The translations under genes were made by a program, and so were the position numbers. Below the pieces are notes generated by a model. That model was not told the DNA's origin and did not search any database. It was given only the letters and a program-made list of their open reading frames with translations. From Panicum virgatum (taxonomy: Eukaryota > Streptophyta > Magnoliopsida > Poales > Poaceae): a stretch of DNA of 64,000 bases. Shown here piece after piece: positions 42,267 through 54,638 of this stretch (positions are counted from its first letter, which is position 1; every line of letters starts with the position of its first letter). The DNA lies in NCBI RefSeq assembly GCF_016808335.1, contig NC_053148.1, positions 19,072,933-19,136,932 of the forward strand, written 5' to 3'.

Positions 42267-43845
42267 TCACGGTGTCATCACTCGCACTGCCCAGCTGGTA
42301 AGCCAGGCGGTAGTCGTTGAGCCAAAATGCGGGATCTGTCTCTCCCGAGTATTTGGTGAGGGTGGTGGGCTGATGAAAGCGTGGGGGAACAGAGCAGCGC
42401 GGATTTCCCGGCTGAACACGCGGGTGCCCGGAGGCTCCGGTGATGGGCTCCTGTCCTCCTTGCTATTGTAGCGGCCGCCACGCCGAGGGTGGTAGCTGTG
42501 ACCCACCCCCACCGTCTCGCTTCTTCGGGTTGAGGATGTTGCGGGCATCGCCATCGTCGGCGTGGCCGCGCATGTCCCGGATGCGCTCCTTCACAGGAGG
42601 CAATTGGATGCGGTCGTGCACTGTGGGTGCCTTTGCCCCGATTGCTGGGCGTACCGAGGGTACCTTGTTCCTTCTCATTGGAGGGGTGTGCACAGAGACC
42701 TCGCGGTCTTGTCGCGCAGTTCCACCAGCTCTTGCCGAGGCCACCGAGCGCATACGAGACGTGGAGCTCTCGGCCTGCTACACCGCATCATTTTCGAGGA
42801 GCGCTTGCGCTTCTCTCCGCAGATTGCGGCCCTCGGGCATAGAGGGTTCTGGCATGGCTCGGAGTAGAATAGCCGCAGCGGTAATCTTTTGACTGGCCCT
42901 GTTCAAGGCTGGTTGGCTCTCAACGCCACCATCCGCCATGATCCGGTCCCGGGTGATGCATCCTGCCTCTCGAGCTCCCGCACCGCGGCCGGAACGCTCC
43001 TGCTCGAGCGCGGCGCGCAGCTGCTGCATTTGCTGATGCTCCTCCCGGAGCTTAGCCTCAAGCTCCTGGAGTTGCTCCAGCTATGCCTGCTGCGGTCCCG
43101 AGTTCACCGGGGTAGCCGATCTGGGAGCTGCGGGCGCTAACGGTGCTGCTGCCGGGGCGTGTGCTGCGTTTAGCGCGTCGTCGTTGTGCTCCTCCAGCTC
43201 GACGAGGAAGCATTCCCGAGTGGGATCGTGATCTCCCTCGCTGGAGTCGTCGGAGCAGGTGAGGTAGTAGTCCGCCGCAGCCTAAAACGACAAAAAGGCT
43301 TCGCGATCGCGGACCCCGGAGAAGTCCGGGGCGACGCAATTGCCCATGAAGATGTATCCCTCATCCGCGGAGTCGGGATACGAGCTGTCAGGTGTGGATG
43401 CGACGAGGTTGCGGGCTGAGAGCAGATGATGCCCGGGCAAGTCCTCGTACGCGCTCATGTTGGTGCTGACGGATGACGCGTAGGTCGCAGCGGGAGCTCT
43501 CATCCTGTAAGGAAGGAGTGGCGGCCTAGATGCGCCCCCGTTTGTCGGCATTGCTGCTGGTTTTGGTGGTGAAGAGGTGACGTCCTCCACCTCGGCGTCA
43601 GGTTGTGGCTTGCTAGCCTCAGCCCACGTGGGGGAGCTTAGGCGAGCCGCCTTGCGTCGTTCCATGCGCGCTTGCCGCGCGCGCTGGCCCGAGCGCCTCC
43701 TGCGCCGGTGCTGTGGTGTCGGAGCGTCGGAGTTGGCTCTGGGCGGGAGGAGCACCATGTCGTAACCATTGCCAGTTCCCATGAACTCAAGACTCCCGAA
43801 CCAGATCACCGTGCCTGCCTGGATCGGGCCCGACTCGTCCGCCAT
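42267..43845 (-). pseudogene. Element B gag N-terminal part
   Basis: From ATG at 43845 (MADESGPIQAGTVIWFGSLE) an Arg-rich frame runs to 43282 and is followed by shifted frames with coiled-coil sequence (LEQLQELEAKLREEHQQMQQ, near 43080-43030) and gag core (RRGGRYNSKEDRSPSPEPPG, FHQPTTLTKYSGETDPAFWL near 42400-42350). At least three frame changes and TAG stops (for example 42778) break it. Its place next to the PBS and 5' LTR identifies it as gag. Confidence 0.72.
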
Positions 43846-43894
43846 CTAGAGAACAAGCGGGAACAAGAAGATGATTGTCACGCAGCGAGTCCTC

Positions 43895-43911
43895 CAACCT
43901 GGCGCGCCAAC
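43895..43911 (-). promoter_or_regulatory. Primer-binding-site-like sequence of element B
   Basis: On the minus strand GTTGGCGCGCCAGGTTG directly follows the 5' LTR end. TGGCGCGCCA is shared by many grass Tat elements as the primer site; I am not certain which tRNA it pairs with. Confidence 0.6.
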
Positions 43912-45310
43912 TGTCGGTGTCTAGACTTGGCGGCCCAGCACCAACTAGTAATGATGCTGCGTGTCCCTGTCTCTAGATGGTTGATGCAAGAAGAAACACA
44001 ATGACACGGGGGTTTATCCTGGTTCCGACCGATGAGGCCGTACGTCCAGCAGAGGGGGTGAGCACTATATTATCTTGTACCGGGGTGCTTGTAGTAGGGG
44101 ATACAAGCTGGGTGAGAGAGGGAGGGAAGCTCCCAAGTCTTAGCGTACGTGAGGAATGATTGAGGCAAGTGCCAATATGTGGGGAAGAACGTGCTGGAGC
44201 GTGTGTGCTCTGAGAGTTCGACCCAGAGCGTTCGACCCAGTTGGAAGAGCCCCGCCTCCTCCTTTTATAGGCTCAAGGAGGGGCGGATTACATGCACGGA
44301 ATGTCTCTGGTTTTGTCGTCCTCTCCCCGAACCGGGGGGAGCAGTTGACAGTTCCTGTTGCCAAGCACTGTGTGGCATGGCCACGGATATGGTCGTCGTC
44401 CTTGGAAGCTTTTAGCCATGCTTGGAATGCGTCCTTGTCCTGTGGCGCCCGTGGGCAGAGTGGCTACAGCTGCAGGGTGCGCCGTCCTCTGCGTTTGACC
44501 GGGCAGAGCGCCGAGGGTGCTTCTGATGGCGGTCTTGTCTTGGTCAATAGTCGTACTATGTTCGAGGATCGTTGCCCATGCCTGCCGAGGGTCCTGCAGA
44601 GGAGGAAGTACAAAGATTTGGTGACACAGTGGCGGGTGCAGTGCCGGTCATGTTCGCGCAGCGCACGGGAAGTCCGCACAGCGCCGGGAATGGTGGCACA
44701 GTGGCCGGAGTTGGCGGACGGGACTCCGGTCACGTCCGCTGTGCGGCGTGGCTGCTGACGCCATCTGACACCCGCACCATGCCGCGGAGCGGTTGGTAAT
44801 AAATGCACTTGTCCCGTTGAGCGGGTGGGTTACAGTCCTAGTCTGCTGAGGGGGGTCTTGAACGAGGCGGAGTTTCCTCTCGAGCCGAGGCCTCGCGAGC
44901 GGGCTCGGCCGGGGGGGGGGGTCTCGAACGAGATGGAGTTTCCCCTCGTACCGAGGCCCTGCAGAGGGCTCGACAGAGGGTGGAGTTCTCATGTTATCCG
45001 AGGGTAGCCTCTGACCTTTGGGCGAGGCGGAGATGCGTCGCGCTGCCAGGGGCCTCGGCGGGGAGGCCTCGGGCGAGGCAGAGATTGTTCTGCGGCTTGG
45101 GAGGCTTCGAACGAGTCACGCTTCGGTGTTGGGCCGTGGGCCAAGTGCGAATTTGGGCCTTTTGGAACCTGGAGATGATTCGAGCGTGCAAGCATAGATG
45201 ATGGCACTGCTCCAGGGGAGGGCCTTTGGACTGGTTGCCTAATTGCGTTTTACGTTTTTGAGGGCATTTTAGTACCTAGATTAGGGTGCCCCATATTATG
45301 GTACCCGACA
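43912..45310 (-). repeat. 5' LTR of element B (1399 bp)
   Basis: It has ends TGTCGGTGTC... and ...GTACCCGACA, imperfect inverted repeats, and a minus-strand TATAAAA box at 44263-44269 with the transcript running toward gag. A run of 11 G near 44914-44924 and 'gaggcctcg' repeats lie in the outer part. A second copy (the 3' LTR) is not present at the other end, so the outer edge is inferred only from the inverted ends. Confidence 0.78.
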
Positions 45311-46399
45311 AAATTCTACATTTGAAATCTAGTATTTGAATAAAAATTTTGGGGCACTGTTGCATAGCAAAAATTAAACGTGCTTCACACGGGTGCATTC
45401 ACACAAGACAAAAATAAATAACAAGCTTTTGCAATCAATACCCATGATGCTTGATTATGCTTTAATGATGCTCATGTTTACATGTTAATCACGTTTTAAT
45501 TTTTCGGTTCATGACACTCAAGATCATATCGAGCATCCCCAAAAGTCGTTTACTTAAAATCATGGGCTAATTGTCTTCAAATGTACCACCATAATGCACG
45601 CGAGCTGGGCTTGCTTAAAGCGATCGCTCGAGGAGCCAACAGCCAAGCGGCGGCCGGCGGCCAGGGTTCCTCCTATTCGACCGTGTCCACATCCGCAATG
45701 ATGGCCTCTTATTGCTCCCGGGAAGGGACCCGGCCCTCCCGTACAGCGCAAGGCACAATGATCCATCCATGACAGGTCAGCATGAAAAAGATCAAAGGGG
45801 AAAAAAAGAGCTTGACAGGTCGATGCTGCTTGCTGCATCCTGCATTGGAGATTGAGTGCTTCTTATCTGCTCACGCCACCGGGGTAAGGTGGGTTGAGCT
45901 GAGTTTTTGATGCCTCAGTTTTCCTGTGGATGGATAAGCACGCATGGATGCTAGAATTGCACGCCAATTACAAATATTCTTCTTATGGCTGAATTATTAC
46001 CGTCGCAATTACACTGAAGATGGAGTTTTAGAGAAGATTGACCCGCCCGTATGATCGACGACAATCGAATGCGCGCGAGGAACCAGTGATATCTCCGAAT
46101 CGAATTCTTCATCAAACACTCCAAAAAAACATCGTAATGGTTATTAATTTATGAACTCAAGATATGCACCAAACATACATTCGAAGTATTACCATCACAA
46201 TTTTGTATGCTAGATGAATTACTAGGGAAGACGTACAAGCTCTCACATGCTCACAGATCGAATGCATGCGCCAAAACTTGCAACATGTCAAGATCATATT
46301 CTCAATTGCATATTGATGATACCATTAAAAGTCGGAGACCACGTGACATACAATGAAGAGCTGATGACCCCGAGAAAGTCTTGTATGGCTATGCAGATA
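45311..46399. other. Intergenic sequence left of the Stowaway MITE
   Basis: No coding frame with recognisable content is seen. A CACGTG core (G-box) lies at 46341-46346 within ACCACGTGAC, over 1.5 kb upstream of the leader of the COL-type gene, so its relevance is doubtful. Confidence 0.5.
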
Positions 46400-46634
46400 T
46401 TCCCTCCGTTTCAAATTATAGGTCGTTTGATTTTTTGACACTAAGTTTGACCACACATTTTATTTAAAAAATTTTATACAAACATAGTCAAATTTAAGCT
46501 ATTCTTGAAGAACTTGTATTGATAAAGCAAGCTATAACAAAAGAAGCAATATTTTGTATAAATGTTTAAATAAGACGAGTGATCAAATTTGTGGTCAAAA
46601 AAGTCAAATGGTATATAATTTGGAATGGAGGGAG
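46400..46634. mobile_element. Stowaway-type MITE
   Basis: The insert of about 235 bp is flanked by TA (46398-46399 and 46635-46636) and has inverted ends TTCCCTCCGTTTCAAATTATA and its near complement ending ATGGAGGGAG. AT-rich interior and the CCCTCCGT end are characteristic of grass Tc1/mariner-related Stowaway elements. Confidence 0.85.
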
Positions 46635-46636
46635 TA

Positions 46637-47520
46637 GCTCCTTAATTTTGCCCAGAGAAGTGGTTGGAGAATTCAGTATTATTGCGCTTATAAATATTGT
46701 TCACGCGATAAGCTGATAAGCAAGATTTACGTACACTTATTTCCCATCATCATTCACAGAAAAAGACCCCTACTAGCCCTCTTCTAAAATTATGAGATCA
46801 GCTGCCTCTCCATGAAAAGAGGAATCATACAAAATTAAGTTTCGGTTCTTAAACCTTAAAAGTTTCCCTCGGCTTAATAAACTAAATAAATACAACCAAA
46901 TCAAATCATACACCTAACCGATCATACTTACCAGAAGGTGGACTTTGGACGGAATATTCGGCTTCCATCCAGCCTATTCACAGGACGAGTTAGTCAGCCG
47001 TTGGCGCGCTAGGTGGGGGCGGCACGCCCAAACGGGCGATGACATGTCACTGTTCGCCGGTGACGTCCGGACCCACGCGCCAGAGAGGCAGGCAGGTGTA
47101 TGCCGCTGTACCCGGGGACAAATCAAACGGCAGCCGGGGCTAAGGATGGATCTAGACATCCAAATTCTTAGAACAAATTTGATATTTTAAAATAGATATG
47201 CTTAAAATTTTATGCTATTTTTTTATATTATCAAGCATATTATTACACATAAGAATAAAATTTTGTATATATTTTTTATGTATTATTTGCTCCCTACAAT
47301 TAAAAAGGTGAAAAAAAATTCGAATCCGTATCCGATCCGTATTCGAATTTTTATATCTATTATTTGAGAATATATATGATAAATTTGAGGTTTAGTTTTT
47401 ATAAATCTTTACAAGATCAATGTTAAATATAAGGCTATGAATTTATATAGTAAATTCTATATCTTATTTATCAATAATAAAAAAATAACTAAAAATATAA
47501 CATTCGAATAAACATCTAAA
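46637..47520. other. AT-rich intergenic sequence upstream of the COL-type gene
   Basis: No gene is recognised. It contains AT-rich repeats around 47180-47500, including a small inverted-looking 'attcgaat' cluster at 47320-47345, perhaps an old MITE. Confidence 0.45.
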
Positions 47521-47960
47521 TCCATATTTTAGCGGCACTGCTGCTGCCCCCCCGCCGGTGCCGCTGCATGAGCAGCCCAGGCCCACCCTGCTGCCCATCT
47601 CATCTGGGGCCACCTGCCAGTGGTACGGCAGTCACGAGGGGCGTGGTGGCGGAGCCGAGGGGGGGCACACGTGGCAGGGGCCCGGGCTCCCCTCCCCTAT
47701 CCTCTTTGGCGAGCGGAAATGACGGCGCTGCCCTTCCAAAAAGCGCACAAAAGCGAGGGGTTGAGGTGGCGGGGCCCGCCGCGCTCGCTCTACGGTACCA
47801 CTATGCTGGCTCCCCCCCCCCCGCCCCAACCAACCCTGAACCCCCTGGCAATCTGGCATCCCCGCTCTCTCTCTCTCGCTGCTGCCTCTGCCTGCATCCC
47901 CTCTCTCTCTCTCTTGATCCTGCCTGCGCCCCTTTCCCTTCTCTCTCTAAAAAAGGTGTT
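47521..47960 (+). promoter_or_regulatory. Presumed core promoter of the COL-type gene
   Basis: GC content rises sharply at 47530 and is followed by CT repeats (CTCTCTCTCTCTCGCTGC at about 47865-47882, and again at 47900-47912 and 47938-47950). Such pyrimidine patches are typical of grass core promoters and 5' leaders. No convincing TATA box was found. The start site is not determined. Confidence 0.5.
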
Positions 47961-49798
47961 TTTAACTAGGGTTCTGACCCCTTTCTAGAAGCTCCTGGGG
48001 TTCTGTGGCAGAGCTAACCCGTGTGGAGGTCGGGGGTCGCCCAGCCGGCGCCCGCTCCGGCGGATCTGAGGAGCCGCCGCCGTTGGTCTGTCTCCGGTGA
48101 GTGGTTCTCCCTCTCCCTTGCCGCGGTGTTTCGGATGTGGGATCGAGCTTATGGCCCACAGATTCGAGGAGCTGCTTAGGAATTTCATTTCCTTTTTGCC
48201 TTTCGGTGTTTCCTATGTGCCTGGCTTGGATTTTGGGTGTGACTTGGTTTGGTGCGGATTAAAGAGCCTTGGAAATGTCCGTTATACACTATTTTTAATC
48301 GCTTGGGCTATGTTTTGTTCTGGATATTCATCAAGTCACCCAAATGGCAGCTTCTCCTTTTTTTGTCTGGGAAAGATCTTTTTTTTTTCTTGGGCAACTG
48401 TGAAGTAGTTTCTGTTTAATACGCATGAACACTGTATTTGTTTGAGGTCAGTACATAAGTGAGGTAAGAAAACTGTTTTTGTGGTTTTTTTCTTGATCTG
48501 AATGATCATCATATTGCTACTTGCTTTTGCTTCTAGTTTCAGCCTTCAAAGCGAGATCATTTTGCAACCTAATTTTCTTTTTTTAAAAAAAGTTGTTTTT
48601 TCTTGCTTATATGATTCGTCAAAATCTACATTTTTTTAATATCCGAGCCTTGTATCTTAGGTACAAAGATGTGAGGTTACTTACTTAAAAATGTCCGTAC
48701 TTAAGTCTTTTTGCTATGATCCGTATGAGCACGGTTCCCGAAAAAAAATGTTTCCTTTTCTTCGAAACTGAGTTTTTATTTCTTGGTTTGCACCCATAAG
48801 ACTTCCTTTTCTGGTCTGGAGCTTTCTATGCAACTCTTTGGTTATTTTGCTGGTGATAAAGTAACCCTCTGCCTTTTCAGAATAGTTTAACTTAAATAAA
48901 TTATCAGTGAGCCGTGTTTTTTTTAATTTCATTGATCCAATCATTCCTGTGTCATATGTTTCGTCCCCAGCATAGTGTTGCGCATGCTGTCTTTGGTTGC
49001 TTGGAAAAGTGGAGATATTATAGAATATGGTTTTCTAATGAAACAATGTCCGGGTTGACTATAAATTGTGTTTTGTGATGGTTGCCTTTCACTTTCTTTT
49101 GCATATTATCTCTTCTAGGAATCGCAGTACCTAGTGACATCGGGAAATATATACTTGTGTTCTTGCAAGCAGTGAGGGGGGAGCTCGAATTATAATATAT
49201 GCTGAGAACACAAGATTCCAAGACTAGTTGCCTGTACTTTTGTAGTGAGACTTGCAGTTTTTATGCCTTGGACGGCAAATTGGGGTGGAGTCTCTGGATT
49301 TATGAGTTCATTGATACCTAGAATTGTCCCAATGCAGATGGCGGCTATATGTACTAATCAGGAAGTAAATCTATGTTATCCATAATTTTATATTGCTGGC
49401 TGCTGATGTAAGATGTTGATGGTGGAAAATGTTTTGAACCTTTCTCGTGGATTAAGTTGAAAAAAATATTTTTAACTGCTGTGTGGGTGGGTAGTGGGTA
49501 CCATGGTCATAGTTGCTGCCAGTAGAAAATTTCTGTCATCACGTCAGTGTCATACTATCAAATACAGTTACACCAAATCATGTATGTGTAGTTCATAGAA
49601 TAGAAGTGCTTACAATAATATTCCTGTTCCTGTCGGAAAAAAAAGAGTCAGAATAATTATTGATTTATTCTTTTTAATAGGTTCTTACTAACGTTGCAAC
49701 AGGTTCCTTGAAAACTTGGTTGGTCGGGAAACACTCTGAATACTAGTTTGTTCGCAACATAACTTGTCCTGAAGCTGGCTTGAAGTTTGCTGATAGGA
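47961..49798 (+). other. 5' UTR of the COL-type gene with a 1.6-kb leader intron
   Basis: A GC-rich leader exon appears to end at CTCCG before GTGAGTGG (about 48097), and the next exon begins after TTCTTTTTAATAG (about 49680). The intervening 1.58 kb is T-rich, as plant introns are, and has no coding frame. Neither leader exon contains an ATG upstream of the chosen start. The splice sites are inferred from consensus only. Confidence 0.6.
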
Positions 49799-52701
49799 AT
49801 GATGGGCGCTCTCTGCGATTTCTGCGGGGAGCAGAGGTCCATGGTTTACTGCCGATCAGATGCAGCATCCTTGTGTTTATCATGCGACCGTAATGTGCAT
49901 TCAGCTAATGCTCTTTCTCGGCGCCATACAAGGACCCTTTTATGTGATCGGTGTGCTTCACAGCCTGCTACAATCCGCTGTCTAGTTGAGAATACCTCGC
50001 TTTGCCAAAATTGTGACTGGAATGGCCACACTACAGGATCCTCAGCTGCTGGACACAGAAGGCAGACTATAAATTGCTACTCAGGGTGTCCATCATCTGC
50101 AGAACTTTCTAGAATATGGTCCTTCGTTTCAGATATTCCTAATGTAGCACCTGAGCCGAACTGTGAGCAAGGAATAAGCATGATGAGCATCAGCGAAAGT
50201 GGTGTCAGTAATCAAGACAATGCTGCAGGGGACAATAATTTGTTTGATATAGCTAGTGCAACACTTACGAGTGATCTTGATACTTGTGACAAGCCTTTGG
50301 TAGGCTCCTCTTCAGGAGCTGGAGTGAACCTGCTTCCACTTGCTCCTGATCAGACAGCTGGAACCGTGGATTCAACAACAACTAAGGTGCTTTAAGGCTA
50401 TTCACATATCCCTGATACCTCATACGTAGAATTAATTATTCACCACTGCTGCTACATATTCTACTTCCATGTGCAATATATGTAAGATAACTGATGACTT
50501 TCTCCCTGCAGTTGATGATTATCATTTCACATGTCATTTAATTTCTTTCTTTTGTATGATCTGTTGTCTGCTTGTATATTTCATTTTACTTGATAAAAAA
50601 TAAGATTGAATAAAAATTATGAACAAAAGAATTGCTAATAAGCTTATGAATCTACTGTACCATGCATGACGTTGCTGAGATAGTATAAATAATTGCATAT
50701 GCCTGTCTCTCTGATATGAAAAACTGGGCATAGTATCTATCTTTTGTCACTTTCATTATATGGCATCCACATCTGAATCTTTCTCAGATCTAATTTATGT
50801 TACCTAGCCACACCTTAGTAACTCCTATACTGGGCAATTCGTATACTATCTATGTGCCTTTTGCTTTCTTTGGTTGAGGATTTCACAGATGCGGTATGGT
50901 GAAAGACATATTTGATCTTTTCATATGTTATTTCTCTGTATGGCATATGCAAAATTTGTACTCCCGCACACCCCCACCCCCATTGCACTGTGCCTTTTCA
51001 AATATTTATCTGTTAATAATGTTTCAGGATTGCCTCGTACAGGTGCCCTACACTCCAGATAAAGATATGTTTAGCAAGGACAGCATATATGAAGATTTTT
51101 GTGTGGATGATGTTGACCTTGCTTTCGAAAATTATGAAGAATTATTTGGTACCTCACATATTCAAACGGAGCAACTCTTTGATGATGCTGGAATCGACAG
51201 TTACTTTGAAGTGAAGGAAGTGCCTGCTGGGGATTCTACTGAGGTTTGTAGTTTGTTGGTTTGCCAATCAACTGAGCCAATTTCTTGTTCCTCCCAAGTT
51301 GTGTCACTCATAAGATGTTTAATTTCTTGTTTCGTCATCAAAATTCAGTGGGATGGCCTACTGCAAAATTGATCCCAGACTCCCAGTGATAAGTTTCCCT
51401 GTCTGACTATAATCCTTATATGAGAAAAGCAGCCAAGATACTAAAAAGGACTGGTAAATTGTTTGTCATTGACTTGACCTGTTCCTTGTAGGCTAACCTT
51501 TTATACATTTGAACTAATAATTTTAACTGGAATTAGCAGTCCAGAAGAGATATGGTATTGGGGGGGGGGGGGGGGGAGGTTTTGTTTTCTGTTTTATCCA
51601 TTAGTTGTAATCGACAAATTCCTGGGTACATGTTCATAAGTGAACTAATGGTCATTTTGACTTTGTCCTAAGTCAAACTCATATAACTTTGACCAAATTT
51701 GTAGAAAAATATATTAACATCTACAGCATCAAATGAATGTACTATGTAAATATATTTCATGATCTATCTAGTGAAACTAGTTTGTTGTAGATATTTATGT
51801 ATTTTTCCTTATAAACTTGGTCAAACCTAAAGAAGTTTGACTTAGGACAAAGCTAAAACGACTTAAAATTTGGAACGGAGGGAGTAGGAGCTGTCTTTGC
51901 CTTCTTTCTGTTTGTCTCGGGTGTTGTTCAGCATGTGTCAAGGAATGTATTTGGTACTGTGTTCTAACCACTAATTGTAAATTGTAATCTATAATCATTT
52001 AAATGCTTGTCAGTGGATCTGTAATCCATTTACTCTCATCCCATAGTTTTATTTGGGCATAACTAGACCTTTTTCCTTTAGTATCTCATTATATAATTAT
52101 TATAGGGTTCGTGTCTCATGCTTTTCAGCAGCCCAAGCTGATGCAGCCTGCGAATAGTAATGCGGTATCTGCTGACTCTGGGATGTCGAACCCAGGAGTG
52201 AAAGGTGATTCTAGCGTTTGCATCCCTCCAAGACAGGCTAGGTCCAGTCTGTCTCTTTCGTTTTCTGGTTTGACTGGTGAGAGCAGTGCTGGAGATCACC
52301 AAGATTGTGTGGTATCATCACTGCTCCTTATGGGTGAGCCTCCTTGGCAGCCTCCTGGCCCTGAAGGCTCAATTGCTGGAGGTAGCAGAGACAGTGCTAT
52401 TACACGATACAAGGAGAAGAAGAAGAGAAGAAAGTAAGTTCGTCTCTTATACAAATCTTGTGTGCTTTTGTAACAATGTACTGATTTCTACCATACAACA
52501 GCCCCTTGAAGAAATTTTATGATGATAATAATTCAAACACTATGTAAGTGGTTATTTGTTCATTCTGACAGGTTTGACAAGAAGATCAGGTATGCTTCTC
52601 GCAAGGCTAGGGCTGATGTGAGAAAGAGGGTGAAGGGGCGGTTTGTTAAGGCCGGTGAAGCATATGACTATGATCCTCTCAGCCAAACAAGGAGTTACTG
52701 A
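49799..52701 (+). CDS. COL9-like: CONSTANS-like B-box/CCT transcriptional regulator (COL9/COL10 type)
   Basis: The coding exons 49799-50386, 51028-51243, 52129-52433 and 52572-52701 join in phase, all with GT-AG introns, into a 412-residue nuclear protein. B-box 1 spans residues 6-43 ([19 protein letters not shown]) and B-box 2 residues 49-86 ([22 protein letters not shown]); a Zn-binding set is visible in each. [16 protein letters not shown] lies in the third exon and the CCT domain at about 355-397 ([20 protein letters not shown]...VKGRFVK), ending [12 protein letters not shown]. These are the signatures of the COL9/COL10 group, whose studied members delay flowering by acting on CO/FT or Ehd1 pathways; function here is by homology. 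Start at the first of two adjacent ATGs; MGAL at 49802 is equally possible. No disabling mutation is seen. Confidence 0.93.
51560..51576 (+). repeat. Poly-G run in the second coding intron
   Basis: Seventeen consecutive G residues lie in the 885-bp intron between the second and third coding exons. Homopolymers this long are prone to length variation and assembly error. Confidence 0.9.
51650..51884. mobile_element. Stowaway-like MITE in the second coding intron
   Basis: The right end ACGGAGGGAG is followed by TA (51885-51886), and long inverted arms match (TTTGTCCTAAGTCAAACT and its complement near 51664-51683 and 51828-51850). The left CTCCCTCCGT end is missing or diverged, so the left boundary is approximate and the copy is probably truncated. 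Confidence 0.75.
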
Positions 52702-53400
52702 AGCATGTGACCTCTCTCTGGTGTTAGGTTAGCAAAACTTAAACCAAGGCTCAATGCAGCTGGCACAAAAGCACCGACACTCAAGTGATTGGGCAAGATA
52801 GTGAGCTTGAAAAAAAAGAAAGAAAAATATTTGGATGTTTCAGAAGCTTTTTGGATGCAGTTCCTCCTTTTTCCTCCTGTACAGTGGATGGAATTTGCAT
52901 CTTCCGTTGCCTTTTGGGGGAGCGATTTGAGTCACTCTTCACCTTTTGTGCCTGAATATGAGTAAACAGACTCTTGTTGCATTTTGATCTCCATTTGCTG
53001 ACTGTGGTGTTGGTCCATATGGACCCTCGCTGCAGGCGTTCTTACAGATTAGACTGATAGCTGTAGATCTTACCTGTGAAATTTCATGCTGTATTTTGCT
53101 TATTATTATGTGTAAACTTCGCTGGGATCTGGAGCGTTTCTGGTATTGTGAATGTGTAAATACCAGGTGGGAGACATACTGGTGGTCAGTTTGATATTTT
53201 TTAGGCTGGTGATGGAACCAAGAATGCATGTGACTAGACACGGGACACCAACTTTCTGTATTCACTCTGCCCAAACCAACCTCCAGACTGACTCGATGTT
53301 ATTATTTGTACTGAGCGAGTTTGTGCTCAAACCTCAAATACGTCCTTATGTAACAAACCACAATATTTTGGAGGTTAATCTTGTCCTTTATGTTTTTAGT
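52702..53400 (+). other. 3' UTR and downstream flank of the COL-type gene
   Basis: After the stop, T-rich sequence with several AATA/TGTAAA-type signals follows (for example TGTAAA near 53111 and 53153). The polyadenylation site is not determined. The ORFs here lack domains. Confidence 0.45.
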
Positions 53401-53548
53401 CGAAACTGTTAGCAAGGAGGTTCGGCCGGCCCGGGCATAGCTGCGCGCCGGGATTCTTATATATCTTCTGAAAGATATTTGCTTGTATATTTTCTGCTTT
53501 AAGATTCGCATGTAATATTAATTTGATCGATGAGTTGGAATGCTTAGG

Positions 53549-53751
53549 CAGAGGGGCGGACCCATCGGTGGGTCTAGAGGAGCTAAGCCCCTCCTAGGGT
53601 CCGGAGGAGCTAAGCCCCTCCTACCACCGCTGGATCCATCGAGTCTCTCCTAAGCCTCTCCTACAATTTTTTTGATATGAATACATAGGAGAAGTTAAAG
53701 TTGTTTAGAGGTAGAAGAAAGTTCCTCCTAATAATTATCCTGATCCGCCAT
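53549..53751. mobile_element. Small hAT-like MITE (203 bp)
   Basis: An 8-bp TSD, TGCTTAGG, flanks it (53541-53548 and 53752-53759). The left end CAGAGGGGCGGACCCA resembles hAT termini and the right end, read in complement, is ATGGCGGATCAGG. The interior has the direct repeat AGGAGCTAAGCCCCTCCTA, present twice (53578-53624). Confidence 0.7.
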
Positions 53752-53844
53752 TGCTTAGGCGCATGGGCGGAGGAAGGATGGCCGTCCATGCTAGCCAGCA
53801 CCTAGGCAGAGATGTGTATTGCTGGATGATTTGTACTTTGCTTC

Positions 53845-54415
53845 TCAAATTTCAAAAACAGGATTATTTCCTTAGCTTTTAAAAAAGTTGTGCTTAGTTT
53901 CTTGGCGCTTTTTATCTTGAACTTGGCTATTTAGCCTCCAAAACAAGTTTCTTTTTCTCTTGAACTTGGCTATTTAGTCTCCAAAACAAGTTTCGTTTAG
54001 TTTTTTTTAACTCTCCGATCACCTCCAGATAGGTCTACAGTCTTACTATATATTCAAGCGCATCTGTTTATATTTTTAACTAGAAAAACAAAAACATAAA
54101 GAATTTTTTCGTGAATTTTTAGTATTTTTCCACTAGCAAAATAATTCTAGGCATTTATAAATCTATTTTCAGTTTTTAAATCACATAAAATTATAGGAAC
54201 ATGGTAAAACATTGCAAAATTGACTGAAGTCATATCTAAGCATGCTGGATCCAACAAAAATTACTAACATGTCATTTGAGCTACTGAAAAGTAGATATTG
54301 TTGTTAATAAACCACTAACTTGTTTTGGGGCTAAATAGCCAAGTTTAGGAGAAAAATGGCCCAGAAACGAAGCACAACTTCTTTTAGGGTTAAGGAAATA
54401 ATTCTCTCAATTTGA
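53845..54415. mobile_element. Foldback-like MITE with long inverted arms
   Basis: The left arm (TTATTTCCTTAGC, GTTGTGCTTAGTTTC, ACTTGGCTATTTAGCC) matches the complement of the right arm (54310-54415) over about 90 bases. The left arm also has a 42-bp direct duplication (TTGAACTTGGCTATTTAG at about 53917 and 53959). The outer ends and TSD are not clear. Confidence 0.65.
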
Positions 54416-54638
54416 AAATTGATTCTCTCTAGTGATGCATCCAAATTTAATTCTGTTTGAACTATGGTATTATTTTGAATTTTTCTAACAAAATAAGACC
54501 CAGTACGACAAGTTTATTTTTTTAATTTGCTAGTGCAACATTTTATACAATCCATTTTAACATTTTAAATATACCACTTCAACACTATCATATAAAATGT
54601 TGGACTAGGTTTGTCAAAATGTTGAACATGATTTAAAG

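Larger units (their letters stand above)
36312..45310 (-). mobile_element. Tat-type Ty3/gypsy element B (gag-pol half and 5' LTR)
   Basis: In the minus direction the order is 5' LTR (43912-45310), PBS-like TTGGCGCGCCAGG, gag, protease, RT, two RNase H domains, integrase, tandem-repeat spacer and the antisense ORF, which extends left to 31946. A second, archaeal-type RNase H and the antisense ORF both indicate the Tat clade. The 3' LTR could not be found. The element faces element A tail to tail. Many stops and frameshifts make it inactive. Confidence 0.85.

Noticed and set aside
51560..51576. Poly-G run as a functional G-quadruplex
   Set aside because: A single homopolymer in an intron is more simply a slippage-prone tract or sequencing artefact.
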